A DNA stretch of 64,000 nucleotides from Planctomycetia bacterium (GTDB taxonomy: Bacteria > Planctomycetota > Planctomycetia > Pirellulales > PNKZ01): contig JAIOPP010000115.1 in NCBI GenBank assembly GCA_021413845.1, positions 1 through 64,000 of the forward strand, read 5' to 3'. Each line of letters starts with the position of its first letter. The stretch's first letter is position 1. The position numbers and the translations under genes were made by a program. A model generated the notes under the pieces. It was given only the letters and a program-made list of their open reading frames with translations, did not search any database and had not been told where the DNA came from. Of the stretch, positions 9,503-19,069 are shown one piece after another.

Positions 9503-9577
9503 TTAGTCGTGAGGCGCCGCCGATCCGAATGGGTCGACATGCTCGCCACCGCCCTTAATCTCAGCCGAGGTATTGCT

Positions 9578-10909
9578 ATGTCGAACGCCGATCGTCGTAC
9601 GTTTCTGCTGGAAAGCGCCGCTGCCACCGCAGCCCTTGCGATGACGTCGACTGCTCTCTCGGCCGCCGAAGATGCCAAGTCCGGCGAGTCGAAGCCGAGC
9701 GAGCGTCTCGTCGTCGGGCTGATCGGGCCGGGAGGGATGGGAACATATCACCTCAAGACGTTGCTGGCGAACAAACAGGCCGACGTCGCTTATATCTGCG
9801 AGGTGGACGCTACGCGCGCCGCTGCCGCCGCGAAGCTCGTCGAATCGGCGACCGGGACCGCGCCGAAAGTCGTCGCGGATATGCGGCAAGTGCTCGACGA
9901 CAAGTCGGTCGCCGCGGTCTTCATCGCCACACCCGATCATTGGCATGCACCGGCGACCATCTTGGCTTGCGATGCGGGCAAGCATGTTTACGTCGAGAAG
10001 CCTTGTTGCCACAACATTCGCGAAGGCCGGCTGATGATCGAAGCGGCCCGGAAGAACAAGCGGATCGTGCAGATCGGCACGCAGAGCCGCAGTTCGGCAC
10101 ATGTGATGAAGGCGATGCAACTGCTGAAAGAAGGGGCGATCGGCGAAATCATTTCGGCGAAGGTTTGGAACAGTCAGAAACGGCGCGACATCGGACATCT
10201 GCAACCGAGCGATCCGCCGCCGACCCTCGACTATGACACGTGGACCGGACCGGCGCCGCTGAAAAAGTATCAGGCCAATCTACTCCCCGCCTCATGGCGC
10301 TGGTGGTACGACTTCGGTTGCGGCGACATGGGCAACGACGGCGTTCATAACCTCGACATCGCTTGTTGGGGGCTCGGCGTCGAGACGCATCCGACGACCA
10401 TTGCAGCCATCGGCGGCAAATACTTTTTCGACGATGACCAACAATTTCCCGACACGCAAAACGTTCTGTTCGAGTATGCCGACGAAAAGACGGGCAAGAA
10501 GAAGCAGCTGCTCTTCGAACAGCGCATCTGGTCGCCGTACGGACAGGAAGGCTACGAGAACGGCAACGCGTTCTACGGCACGAAGGGCTGCTTGATCATG
10601 GGACATACTACCGGCTGGCAACTCTTGGGCCCGCGCAACAAGGTGATCGATTCGATGACCGGCAGCCCGGATCTCGCGGCGCACCATCGCAACTTCTTCG
10701 CCTGCATCCGTTCCGGCGAGCCGACGCATGCCCCGGCCGAAGTCGGGCATCTTTCCGCCTCGCTCTGTCATCTCGGGAATATCGCGACCCGGCTGAGCCG
10801 GATGTTGTCGTTCGATCCGGTGACCGAGCGGATCGTGAAGGACGACGAAGCCGACGCTCTGGTACATCGGCAATACCGAGAACACTGGGGAACACCGCGC
10901 GGGGTGTGA
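9578..10909 (+). CDS. Gfo/Idh/MocA-family oxidoreductase, Tat-type leader
   Basis: A 443-residue protein from the ATG at 9578, chosen because CCGAGG precedes it by seven bases and it places a Tat leader (ADRRTFLLESAAAT) at the N-terminus; an in-frame GTG at 9509 would add 23 residues. The nucleotide-binding fold is canonical: VGLIGPGGMG at about 45, the ICEVD strand, FIATPDHWHAP, and the family EKP motif in VYVEKPCCHN. The second half has the WWYDFGCGDMGNDGVHNLDIACWG segment, visible as GDMGNDGVHN. Exported members in planctomycetes are presumed to oxidise or isomerise sugars with a tightly bound NAD(P). The substrate is unknown. It appears monocistronic, with a hairpin after the stop. Confidence 0.9.
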   Translation: MSNADRRTFLLESAAATAALAMTSTALSAAEDAKSGESKPSERLVVGLIGPGGMGTYHLKTLLANKQADVAYICEVDATRAAAAAKLVESATGTAPKVVADMRQVLDDKSVAAVFIATPDHWHAPATILACDAGKHVYVEKPCCHNIREGRLMIEAARKNKRIVQIGTQSRSSAHVMKAMQLLKEGAIGEIISAKVWNSQKRRDIGHLQPSDPPPTLDYDTWTGPAPLKKYQANLLPASWRWWYDFGCGDMGNDGVHNLDIACWGLGVETHPTTIAAIGGKYFFDDDQQFPDTQNVLFEYADEKTGKKKQLLFEQRIWSPYGQEGYENGNAFYGTKGCLIMGHTTGWQLLGPRNKVIDSMTGSPDLAAHHRNFFACIRSGEPTHAPAEVGHLSASLCHLGNIATRLSRMLSFDPVTERIVKDDEADALVHRQYREHWGTPRGV

Positions 10910-10942
10910 GCTAGCGACATCGGGCGATGAGCAGCCTGCATG

Positions 10943-10977
10943 AAACGGGCCTAATGCGGCTCTTTCGGCCGTTTGTA
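10943..10977 (+). terminator. Weak terminator-like hairpin
   Basis: AAACGG(g)CC pairs with GGCCGTTT around a 15-base loop. The stem has one bulged G and ends in TTT, about 33 bases after the stop of the preceding gene. The T-run is short, so the call is tentative. Confidence 0.3.
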
Positions 10978-10998
10978 TACCGCGCCGGCAATCAAGTG

Positions 10999-11018
10999 TA
11001 ACGCCCCGGCGTTATACT
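10999..11018. promoter_or_regulatory. Inverted repeat overlapping a TATACT element
   Basis: TAACGC-CCCG-GCGTTA (10999-11014) is a perfect dyad, and its right arm runs into TATACT at 11013-11018, a good -10 match. No clear -35 is seen. The site lies 55 bases before the ATG at 11074 and could be an operator on the promoter of that gene. Confidence 0.3.
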
Positions 11019-11073
11019 TTTATCGACCATCGCCCACCCGGACTCTTAAGCTGGTTCTTAAGAGAAATAAGCC

Positions 11074-12315
11074 ATGTTGCAGATTCTTTTCGTCGCCCTC
11101 GCCGTTGCCGCGGCACCCGCCCCCGTGTCCGCAACGTCGGACTCTTCCGCTCCGCCGACTCAACAACAGATGGTTCAAACGGTGGAGCGCAGCCTCACGT
11201 TCTTAGATAAAAGCGGCACCGAGTGGTGGACGAAGACCAAATGCGCTTCGTGCCATCACGTGCCGATGAGCATTTGGAGCATGACCGAAGCGAAGAACCG
11301 AGGGTTGGCGGTTAACGTCGAATCGCTCGCACAATTACGCGACTGGGCGGTTCCCTCGTACGATAAACATCCGAAGCTCAAACCGGTCGCTCAAGACGGT
11401 GAAGAGAAAGGCTTGAGCTTGAACACGATCTATCTGATTCAAGCCGTGACGCCGACCGAGAAGCTCGACGATGCAACGACCCAAGCGTTGAAGAAGTTTG
11501 CGCTGCACTTGCTCGATGCTCAAGAGCCCGATGGGTCTTGGATGTCGTCGGCGAAGTTGCCGCCGGTTGGGGATAATACGGAAGTCCGGTCGATGCAGGT
11601 ACTTTTGGCGCTCGCGACGGCCGACGACCGAGGGCTCGTCGACAAGGCTCGCTTCACGGCGGCGCGCGATCGGGCCCTGGTATGGTTGCGCGGTCGTAAG
11701 TTCCTCGAGCAAAACCAATCGTTGAATCTGCAAGTGCTCACGGCAAAGCGTTTCGGTAAGCCGGCCGACCTTGAGCCGCTGGTGAAGCAACTCCTCGCGC
11801 AGCAGGAAGCCGACGGAGGCTGGAGCCAAACGAAGGAAGCACCCAAGAAAGACCTGAAGGAATACGAAGAAGAAAAGCCCGCCGCGAACGCCACCGCAAC
11901 GGCAACGAAACCAGCGACCGAAATCGTGAAGACGCCGAAGGCGCATCTGGAGAAAAGCGACGTTCCCGAGACCGGCGACAAAAAGGGGGACGGCAAGAAG
12001 CCGGCCGGCGGGCCTGTCGAAGCCCAAGTGCGAGGCAGCGACGCCTTAGCGACGGGCCAAACGATCTACGCCCTGATCGTGGCGGGAGTCGACCCGAAAC
12101 AGCCGGCGATTCAACGTGCCCAGGCTTATCTCGTCCGCACGCAGACGAAAGATGGCTCTTGGCTGGTCCCGTTCCGCGCTCAGAAAAACTCCGGCCGAGC
12201 CCTTTCGCACTACGGCACCGGCTGGGCCGCGATCGGTCTGATGCAGACACTCCCGTTGTCCGTGGGTGCGCCGAAGACTGAAGGTTTTTCGGCGAGAACC
12301 GTCGCAGTGGAATAG
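11074..12315 (+). CDS. Exported squalene-cyclase-like repeat protein with CxxCHH motif
   Basis: A 413-residue protein with a Sec signal (MLQILFVALAVAAAPAPVSA). Near residue 52 it has CASCHH, a c-type haem attachment motif. It is followed by repeats resembling the terpenoid cyclase/protein prenyltransferase alpha-alpha toroid: EPDGSWMSS, EADGGWSQ and TKDGSWLVP, each the typical QxxDGSW-like unit. A charged low-complexity linker (about 265-310, rich in Ala, Lys, Thr and Glu) interrupts the repeats. The DXDD motif of squalene-hopene cyclases is not seen, so a true cyclase is unlikely. Related proteins in planctomycetes are usually annotated only as squalene cyclase repeat proteins. The haem motif suggests a redox or binding role in the periplasm (inference). 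A PVC-type cytochrome follows. Confidence 0.72.
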   Translation: MLQILFVALAVAAAPAPVSATSDSSAPPTQQQMVQTVERSLTFLDKSGTEWWTKTKCASCHHVPMSIWSMTEAKNRGLAVNVESLAQLRDWAVPSYDKHPKLKPVAQDGEEKGLSLNTIYLIQAVTPTEKLDDATTQALKKFALHLLDAQEPDGSWMSSAKLPPVGDNTEVRSMQVLLALATADDRGLVDKARFTAARDRALVWLRGRKFLEQNQSLNLQVLTAKRFGKPADLEPLVKQLLAQQEADGGWSQTKEAPKKDLKEYEEEKPAANATATATKPATEIVKTPKAHLEKSDVPETGDKKGDGKKPAGGPVEAQVRGSDALATGQTIYALIVAGVDPKQPAIQRAQAYLVRTQTKDGSWLVPFRAQKNSGRALSHYGTGWAAIGLMQTLPLSVGAPKTEGFSARTVAVE

Positions 12316-12386
12316 CTTTCGCAACGGCGCGCATCCGCTTCGAGCCATCGCCATTTTGCATTTCGGCGTGGGCGAGAAGCCGGTCG

Positions 12387-12414
12387 AAATCGGCATGAAA
12401 ACCGATTTGATTTT
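12387..12414 (+). terminator. Candidate terminator after the cyclase-like gene
   Basis: AAATCGG (12387-12393) and CCGATTT (12402-12408) form a perfect 7-bp stem around an 8-base loop, followed by GATTTT. It lies 72 bases after the stop at 12315. The stem is short and the T-run imperfect. Confidence 0.35.
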
Positions 12415-12540
12415 CCGGGGAGGTTTACCGGTCGGGCTGCGTGGTTAAGATGACGATCCGGAACCGCTGTCGCTTGAGACACCGGTATGCCGTGCTTCCG
12501 TCGTCACACGCTTTTCGCCCCTCCTTAAGTGATCCTCCCC

Positions 12541-15500
12541 ATGTTTCGTCGGCTGCTTGCCTTGTGGATCGTCGCCTGTCCGTCGTGGGTTCTTGCCGTC
12601 GAACCTGAGAAAGCAGCGAGCGCCGCGAAGGCCGCGATCGCGACCTTCAAGCTTCCCAAGGGAGTGAAGGCCGAGCTGTTCGCCGTCGAGCCGCAGGTGG
12701 GCAATCCGGTCGCCATCGCGCTCGACGAGCAAGGGCGATTGTTCGTCGCCGAGGAATACCGCTTCAATCTCGGTACGGAAGAGAATCGCACCCGACCGTT
12801 CTTATTGGAAGACGATTTGCAACTTCAGACGATCGAAGATCGGCTGGCGATGTATCGCAAGTTCGCCGATCGCTTCGAAGGAGGCATGGCTTGGTTCACC
12901 AAACATGCCGATCGGGTGCAACTCGTCGAAGACCGCGACGGCGACGGCCGCGCCGACCATTCCCAAACCTTCGCCGAGTTCCAAGAGCCGCTCGACGGCT
13001 TGGTCGCCGGCGTGCTCCCCTTCGACGGTGACATCTATGTGACTTGCATTCCCAACCTCTGGCGGCTGCGCGACAAAGACGGCGACGGTCGGGCCGAGCA
13101 GCGCGAAGTCGTCCATCGCGGCTTCGGCGTCAACGCGGCATTTCTCGGCCACGACCTACATGGGCTCGCTTGGGGGCCTGATGGTCGGCTCTACTTTTCG
13201 GTCGGCGATCGGGGCTTTCACGTCGAGACGCGCGAGGGAAAAACCTTGCACGGCCCTCGCACCGGTGCGGTGTTTCGCTGCGAGAGCGACGGCAGCCACC
13301 TCGAAGTGGTTCATCGCGGTCTGAGAAACCCGCAGGAGCTCGCGTTCGACGACTTCGGCAACCTCTTCGCGGACGACAACAACTGCGACAAGGGAGACCG
13401 CTCGCGGCTGGTGTATGTCGTCGAAGGGGGTGAGAGCGGTTGGAACATGGCGAACCAAACGCTCGTCGCACCGTATCTCACCGGCCCGTGGCATGCCGAG
13501 AAGACTTGGTCGCTCGCCGATAAACAACAGCCGGCTTGGATCGTGCCGCCGGTCGGACACTTGGGCGCCGGCCCCTCGGGCTTCGCCTACTATCCGGGCG
13601 TCGGCTTGCCGGAGCGCTACCGCGGCCACTTCTTCATGGCCGACTATACGGGCAACGGCGGACTGGAGTCGTTCGCGGTCCAGCCCGACGGCGCAAGCTT
13701 CCGTATGGTCGACGATCATCGATTCATGGAGCCGCTTCGTCCGACCGACGTCGAATTCGGATACGACGGCAAGCTGTACGTCTCGGAATTGCCCAACCTC
13801 GATTGGAACGGCGGCAAACCATCGGGGCGAGTCTATACGGTGTTCGATCCGGCGCTACGCGCGGCGCCGATCGTCGAACAAACAAGACAACTATTCCAAA
13901 GCGGCTTCAAGCAACGCTCAAGCGAAGAGCTGACGGGCCTGCTATCTCACGCCGATCTTCGAGTGCGCCAGCGTGCGCAATTCGCCCTGGCTGCGCGGGG
14001 CGACGAAGCGACGAAGATATTTCAGCGTCACGCATCGTCGAAAGACCCGCTCTCGCGGCTGCATGCGATTTGGGGCTTGTGGCAACAAGCGCGCAAGACA
14101 CCCGAGGTTGCGAAGCACTTGCCGCCGCTCCTCGACGATGCCGATCCGGAAGTGCGCGCCCAAGTCGTACGCGTGTTAGGAGATGTCCGTTATCAACCTA
14201 CTGCCGCGAAGCTTGTTGCGCTGCTGGCCGACTCAGCTCCACGGGTTCGCTTCTTCGCAGCGATCGGGCTGGGGCGACTCGAACATCGCGCCGCGGTCGG
14301 GCCGCTCACGGCCATGCTGCGAGCGAATGATAACCGAGACCTGTACCTGCGTCATGCGGGTGTGATGGGCCTCGTCGGCTGCACCGACACCGATGGAATT
14401 CTTACGGCGGCCCGCGATCCGAGCCCGGCGGTTCGCATGGCGGCGTTGCTCGCGATGCGCCGACGAAGCGATGCGCGCGTGGCGATGTTTCTCGACGACG
14501 CCGAGATGCCACTCGTGATGGAATCGGCACGAGCCATCAACGACTTATCGCTCGACCAAGCGACTCCGGCTCTTGCGAAGGCCCTCCCGCGCGGCGCGGC
14601 GAGTGCCGAATACGAACCACTCATGCGCCGCGCGATCAATGCCCATTTTCGCCTCGGCACGACGGAGAATGCGCAAGCGATCGTCAAAGTCGTAAGCGAC
14701 GAGCGAGCGACTCCGCTGATGCGCGCCGAGGCCTTAGCGGCGCTCGGCGATTGGACGACGCCCGGCCCGCGCGATCGGGTCACAGGTTTCTGGCGACCTC
14801 TCCCACCGCGCGAGCCGAGCATCGTCCGAGGTGTGCTTGCCGAGTCGGTAGCGTTGCTTCTCGCTCGAACATCGGGAGACCTGCAAGCGGCAGCGATCAA
14901 GCTCATCGTGCGACAGGAGATTAAAACCGACGACGATTCCTTTTTCGCGATGGTGAACGATCCCGCACGCCCCGTGAATACCCGAATCGAAGCATTGCGG
15001 CTGCTTGCCGCACGGCGTCATGCGAAGCTGCCACAAGCGATCGAAACGGCGCTGGCCGCCGAGAGCCCGAGATTGCGTGCCGAGGGGCGCGATGTATTAG
15101 CGACGATCGAACCAGAAAGCGCCGTGAAGAAACTAAACACACTGTTGAACGACGCGTCTGCTACGGTGATCGAGCGTCAACGAGCTTTCACCACTTTGGG
15201 CGCGTTCAAAGCGTCGGTAGCTGAACCACTGTTGATTGCTTGGGCCGAGAAGCTTGCAGAAGGCAAAGTCTCTGCGGATCTGCAACTCGACGTGTCGGAA
15301 GCACTCGCACCGCATACGCAGCCGGCGATCGTCGCGGCCTTGGCAAAGTTCAAAAAAACGATGCCCGAGAAGTTTCCGAAGTTCGGTATGTCGCTCGTCG
15401 GCGGCGATGCCGAACGGGGGCGTGCGATCTTCACCGGCAACGCGACCGCACAGTGTATCCGCTGTCATAAGATTCGCGGTGAAGGAGGAACGGCGGGGCC

Positions 15501-15816
15501 CGACTTGACGCAAGTCGCCACGCGTAATACGCGGCTCGAACTGCTGCACTCGATGCTCGACCCGAATGCGAAGATCGCGCTCGGCTTTGCTACGGTAACG
15601 TTGGTACGCGGCGATGGAACGTTGGTCGCCGGCGTCGTAAAACACGAGGATGCCAAGTCGGTGACGATCGAGACCCCGACGGGAGAGAAGGTTACGGTTC
15701 CGACCGCGGAAATCGAAGATCGCACGAGCCCGACCTCGGCGATGCCGAGCGTCGAACGGGCTCTTACGCCGAACGAGGTGCGCGATCTGATGGAGTTTCT
15801 CTCGACGCTACGTTAA
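12541..15816 (+). CDS. PVC-type haem-binding dehydrogenase with HEAT repeats and cytochrome c domain
   Basis: A 1091-residue exported protein. The ATG at 12541 gives a typical signal (MFRRLLALWIVACPSWVLAV); a GTG at 12529 would add four residues. Residues about 30-430 form the planctomycete/verrucomicrobial membrane-bound dehydrogenase beta-propeller, recognisable by DRDGDGRADHSQTF, DKDGDGRAEQREV and RNPQELAFDDFGNLF. Residues about 450-930 are HEAT-like repeats (DPEVRAQVVRVLGD, SPRLRAEGRDVLA). A single cytochrome c domain follows, with C972-I-R-C975-H976, GPDLTQV, and the C-terminal LDPNAKI...VTLVRGDGTLVAG region. Family members are proposed sugar or alcohol dehydrogenases passing electrons to their own haem; that function is inferred. 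No ribosome-binding site is clear. A PHP-domain gene follows 51 bases downstream. Confidence 0.88.
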   Translation: MFRRLLALWIVACPSWVLAVEPEKAASAAKAAIATFKLPKGVKAELFAVEPQVGNPVAIALDEQGRLFVAEEYRFNLGTEENRTRPFLLEDDLQLQTIEDRLAMYRKFADRFEGGMAWFTKHADRVQLVEDRDGDGRADHSQTFAEFQEPLDGLVAGVLPFDGDIYVTCIPNLWRLRDKDGDGRAEQREVVHRGFGVNAAFLGHDLHGLAWGPDGRLYFSVGDRGFHVETREGKTLHGPRTGAVFRCESDGSHLEVVHRGLRNPQELAFDDFGNLFADDNNCDKGDRSRLVYVVEGGESGWNMANQTLVAPYLTGPWHAEKTWSLADKQQPAWIVPPVGHLGAGPSGFAYYPGVGLPERYRGHFFMADYTGNGGLESFAVQPDGASFRMVDDHRFMEPLRPTDVEFGYDGKLYVSELPNLDWNGGKPSGRVYTVFDPALRAAPIVEQTRQLFQSGFKQRSSEELTGLLSHADLRVRQRAQFALAARGDEATKIFQRHASSKDPLSRLHAIWGLWQQARKTPEVAKHLPPLLDDADPEVRAQVVRVLGDVRYQPTAAKLVALLADSAPRVRFFAAIGLGRLEHRAAVGPLTAMLRANDNRDLYLRHAGVMGLVGCTDTDGILTAARDPSPAVRMAALLAMRRRSDARVAMFLDDAEMPLVMESARAINDLSLDQATPALAKALPRGAASAEYEPLMRRAINAHFRLGTTENAQAIVKVVSDERATPLMRAEALAALGDWTTPGPRDRVTGFWRPLPPREPSIVRGVLAESVALLLARTSGDLQAAAIKLIVRQEIKTDDDSFFAMVNDPARPVNTRIEALRLLAARRHAKLPQAIETALAAESPRLRAEGRDVLATIEPESAVKKLNTLLNDASATVIERQRAFTTLGAFKASVAEPLLIAWAEKLAEGKVSADLQLDVSEALAPHTQPAIVAALAKFKKTMPEKFPKFGMSLVGGDAERGRAIFTGNATAQCIRCHKIRGEGGTAGPDLTQVATRNTRLELLHSMLDPNAKIALGFATVTLVRGDGTLVAGVVKHEDAKSVTIETPTGEKVTVPTAEIEDRTSPTSAMPSVERALTPNEVRDLMEFLSTLR

Positions 15817-15867
15817 TAAAATACGCCCCGCCGCACCGACGCGGCGCAACTAAGGAAATGCAGAGTC

Positions 15868-17277
15868 ATGAAACGACTTTTTCCCATCGTGTTGCTCCTG
15901 CTTCTCGTGCATTCGACCGCGGCCCACGACCCGTCACGCAAAGCGGCGGATAAGCAACGCGGCGGAGTTGTCCGAGTCGAGCCAGATGAACATGACGAAC
16001 ACGACCCAGTCGCCGCGAATTCGCCGGCGCGGTGGTGGAAGGGAAACCTGCATACTCATACGCTGTGGAGCGACGGCGACGACTTTCCGGAGATGGTCGC
16101 CGAATGGTATCGGACCCAAGGCTATCATTTTCTCGGGCTCTCGGACCATAACATCCTTGCACAAGGGCAGCGTTGGAAGGCACGCGACTCGATCCTCAAG
16201 CGCGGAGGACCGACCGTTGTCGAGAAGTATCTCGCTCGGTACGGTTCTTCTTGGGTCGAAACACGCGGCTCCGGTGATGCGACCGAAGTTCGTCTGAAGC
16301 CGCTCGATGAATTTCGTGCGCTGGTCGAGGAGCGAGGGAAGTTTCTGATGATTCCCTCGGAGGAGATCAGTGACAAAGTCGATGGTGCGCCGTTGCACAT
16401 CAACGCCACGAACATTCTCGAAGCGGTGCAACCGCTCGGAGGCGCTACCGTCACGGAAGCGATCACGAATAATCTTCGCAACCTGCATGACCAAGCCGAA
16501 CGCTCGGGCCGCGAAATACTAGCGCATTTGAATCATCCGAATTTCGGCTATGCCGTCACGGCGGAAGATTTGGCGCATGCCGTGCTCGAACGGCATTTCG
16601 AGGTCTATAACGGTCATCCCGGCGTGCATCAACTCGGCGACGATCATCACCCGAGCGTCGATCGGATTTGGGACATCTGCAATACGATTCGCCTCGTCGA
16701 CCTTAAGGCCGCGCCGTTGTTCGGCATGGCGACGGACGACAGCCACAGCTATCACGGCAAACCGGAAGCATCGCATCCGGGGCGAGGCTGGGTGATGGTC
16801 CGTTCGACACACCTCACACCCGAATACATCGTGCGTGCGATTAAGGCCGGCGATTTTTACGCCTCGAGCGGCGTCGTACTGACCGAGGCGCGCTACGATG
16901 CCGAACATAAATCGCTGGAATTGGAGATCGAGCCGCACGGCGACGCCGTATTCACGACGCAATTCATCGGCACGCTTCGCGGCGTCGATGTCGTAGGCAG
17001 GCCGATTGCCGCGCCCCCTCCGGAAGCGAACTCGAAGGAAAAGAAGCCGACCCGTCGTTCGCACAAATACTCCGATGAAATCGGCAAGGTGCTCGCCACG
17101 GCTACGGGGCCGAAAGCGCGCTATGTGTTCACCGGCCAAGAGCTTTATGTGCGTGCCGTGGTCACTTCGAGCCAAGCGGCCGATGATCCGTCGTTCGAAG
17201 GACAACGGAAGCAAGCGTGGACGCAGCCCGTCGGCTGGGAAATCCCTAAGACGAAGGCGGTAACCGAGCCGAAGTAG
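15868..17277 (+). CDS. Exported PHP-domain putative phosphoesterase/metal-dependent hydrolase
   Basis: A 469-residue protein with a Sec signal (MKRLFPIVLLLLLVHSTAAH) and AAGGA upstream. The PHP metal-binding signature is clear: H62-T-H64 in GNLHTHTLWSDG, D93-H94 in GLSDHNI, E and H residues in MIPSEEIS and LAHLNHPNFGY, and a late ATDDSHSYHG. PHP proteins hydrolyse phosphate esters with a polynuclear metal centre; the exported forms are uncharacterised. Residues from about 375 contain a lysine-rich linker (SKEKKPTRRSHKYS) before a short beta-rich end. It follows the PVC cytochrome gene by 51 bases in the same direction and may be cotranscribed. It ends convergently with a histidine kinase gene. 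Confidence 0.82.
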   Translation: MKRLFPIVLLLLLVHSTAAHDPSRKAADKQRGGVVRVEPDEHDEHDPVAANSPARWWKGNLHTHTLWSDGDDFPEMVAEWYRTQGYHFLGLSDHNILAQGQRWKARDSILKRGGPTVVEKYLARYGSSWVETRGSGDATEVRLKPLDEFRALVEERGKFLMIPSEEISDKVDGAPLHINATNILEAVQPLGGATVTEAITNNLRNLHDQAERSGREILAHLNHPNFGYAVTAEDLAHAVLERHFEVYNGHPGVHQLGDDHHPSVDRIWDICNTIRLVDLKAAPLFGMATDDSHSYHGKPEASHPGRGWVMVRSTHLTPEYIVRAIKAGDFYASSGVVLTEARYDAEHKSLELEIEPHGDAVFTTQFIGTLRGVDVVGRPIAAPPPEANSKEKKPTRRSHKYSDEIGKVLATATGPKARYVFTGQELYVRAVVTSSQAADDPSFEGQRKQAWTQPVGWEIPKTKAVTEPK

Positions 17278-17326
17278 TGATGAAGTCGAAGTCGCGTGAA
17301 TGAACCGTTACTGTGCTCCGGCGAAT

Positions 17327-19069
17327 TTAATCGGAGTTCGAGGGGAGCGGTATTCTTACCGAGATTCGGGTGCCTGCGTCTTGCTCGCTCTCGATGATAC
17401 ATTCGCCTCCGAGGAGGCGCACACGTTCCGTCATGCCAAGCAATCCGAAGCCCTTGTTGCGCGACTTCGCCACGTCGAACCCGCAGCCGAAGTCTCGAAC
17501 TTCGAGGGTCAGGTTTCCGTCTGCCTGTTTCATTTCGATTCTGATAACGTCGGTGTCGCTATGCTTCTTGGCGTTGTTCAAGGCTTCTTGTACGACGCGA
17601 TAAACGGTCGTTTGAATCGTCTCGGGTAAGCGGCCGATCTCGGTATCGCATTTCGCAGTCACGTGGATTCCAGAATTCTCGAACTGGCCGATCAAGTCTT
17701 CGATCGCAGCCGCGAGACCCGAGTCGTCGAGCACGGCGGGTCGTATCCCTCGAATAGCGCGCCGCCCGTCTTCGACGCCGCGCCGCAGATTATCGATCAC
17801 GGCTTGGATCGTCGGTGCAGCGGGACCGTCGGAAAGCAGAGCTTGGCGGCTTTCCAGCAACATCAGCGAACCGACGGCGTACTGAATCAATCCATCGTGA
17901 AATTCACGGCAAAGAAACTGCTTCTCATCCTCTTGGACTTCGATAAGATTCCGCAGCAGGTTTTGTTTGGCGATAAGCGCTTCGTGGGCCTTCTTCAAAT
18001 CGGTAACGTCCGTCGAGATGCCTCCGAGCGCGATCATTTTTCCGGCTTCGTCGCGCACCGGGAATTTGATCGATCGATAGGTGTGCAACCCATCGGGATG
18101 CGGCGCGTCTTCCTCGAAGTCGAGCGGAGCTTGCGCTCGCCAAATCGCCGCGTCGGAATCCACAAACCTGCGAGCGACTTCCTCAGGGAAAATGTCGGCG
18201 TCCTGTTTCCCGATGAGGCTTTCGTCTCCTTTTTGAAAAAGATTACGATGCATTTGGTTCACGATCAGATAGCGCCCCTCCGGATCCTTGAGATAAATGA
18301 CCGCCGTCGTGTTGTCGAGGATTCCGGTAAGCTGCGCTTCTCTGGTTCGTAAATTATCTTCCGCGTTTTTTCGGTCGGTGATGTCGACGCACACGCCGAT
18401 CACCTGATTCGGCTTTCCCGACGCATCGCAAAATACGCGCCCGACCGCTTCGATCCAATGAATGCTGTCGTCGGGCCACACGACTCGGTACGTCGTCCGT
18501 TCCGGCGCATCGTTTTTTATTGCTCGCCCGATCGCTTCTCGCACGATTGGCCTATCTTCCGGATGGATGTTCCGATCCGAGTCTTCGATTCGCGTCTCGG
18601 TAAGCTCCGGAGGACGTCCATGAATCTTGGCCTGAGTTTCCGAGGAGCGAACTCGATTCGTCGTCAGATCCCAAGACCAATAGCCCATGCGTCCCGCTTC
18701 CAGAGCCAAGAGAAGCCGGGCTTCGATATCGGTCGCCTTGTCGCGTGCGCGACGTTCCAGTTCGGTGATCAGAACAAGGATGAGCGCTAATACGAAATAG
18801 AGGGCGATGAGGACATAGAAGGCCGTCGTAAATCGAGTCGACAACGTATACTGCTGATAGGTGACGAAGCACAAGCCGCTGAGCAGAGCGAGTACGCCGG
18901 GGCCACGGCCTCCGAAGCGCGACGCCACGATCACGGCCACCAAAAAGTACGAAGAGGTAACTCGGTTTCCGATCCATAGTCCGGTGCCGTACCACGCGAG
19001 TCCGGCGACGACGCAACAGGAGATCGCGATGCCGTATCCCCGCAGCGATCTTCTCTGGCTTTGATTCAT
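17327..19069 (-). CDS. Membrane sensor histidine kinase (HisKA_3 type) with two PAS domains
   Basis: A 580-residue protein. Residues 13-104 contain about four hydrophobic segments, resembling a DUF4118/MASE-like sensor. PAS domain 1 covers about 117-238 and ends VCVDITDRKNAE; PAS domain 2 covers about 245-360 and ends GISTDVTDLKKA. The dimerisation/phosphoacceptor box is of the NarX/DesK type, with H391 in CREFHDGLIQ. The ATPase domain has the N box (VVQEALNNAKKHS, about 492-504), G1 (DFGCGFD) and G2 (GFGLLGM). Kinases of this type partner with LuxR/NarL-family response regulators, but none is encoded in the window. It is transcribed divergently from the respiratory operon, so redox- or respiration-linked control of that operon is a reasonable guess, not shown. 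Confidence 0.92.
   Translation of the reverse strand: MNQSQRRSLRGYGIAISCCVVAGLAWYGTGLWIGNRVTSSYFLVAVIVASRFGGRGPGVLALLSGLCFVTYQQYTLSTRFTTAFYVLIALYFVLALILVLITELERRARDKATDIEARLLLALEAGRMGYWSWDLTTNRVRSSETQAKIHGRPPELTETRIEDSDRNIHPEDRPIVREAIGRAIKNDAPERTTYRVVWPDDSIHWIEAVGRVFCDASGKPNQVIGVCVDITDRKNAEDNLRTREAQLTGILDNTTAVIYLKDPEGRYLIVNQMHRNLFQKGDESLIGKQDADIFPEEVARRFVDSDAAIWRAQAPLDFEEDAPHPDGLHTYRSIKFPVRDEAGKMIALGGISTDVTDLKKAHEALIAKQNLLRNLIEVQEDEKQFLCREFHDGLIQYAVGSLMLLESRQALLSDGPAAPTIQAVIDNLRRGVEDGRRAIRGIRPAVLDDSGLAAAIEDLIGQFENSGIHVTAKCDTEIGRLPETIQTTVYRVVQEALNNAKKHSDTDVIRIEMKQADGNLTLEVRDFGCGFDVAKSRNKGFGLLGMTERVRLLGGECIIESEQDAGTRISVRIPLPSNSD

Noticed and set aside
9509-9577. GTG 9509 as start of the second Gfo/Idh/MocA gene
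   Set aside because: No ribosome-binding site, would push the Tat leader inward, and is adjacent to the predicted -10 element.
15829-15846. Hairpin CGCCGC-ACCGAC-GCGGCG after the PVC cytochrome gene
   Set aside because: Only six base pairs, no T-run, and the next gene is close and co-oriented; not listed as a terminator.
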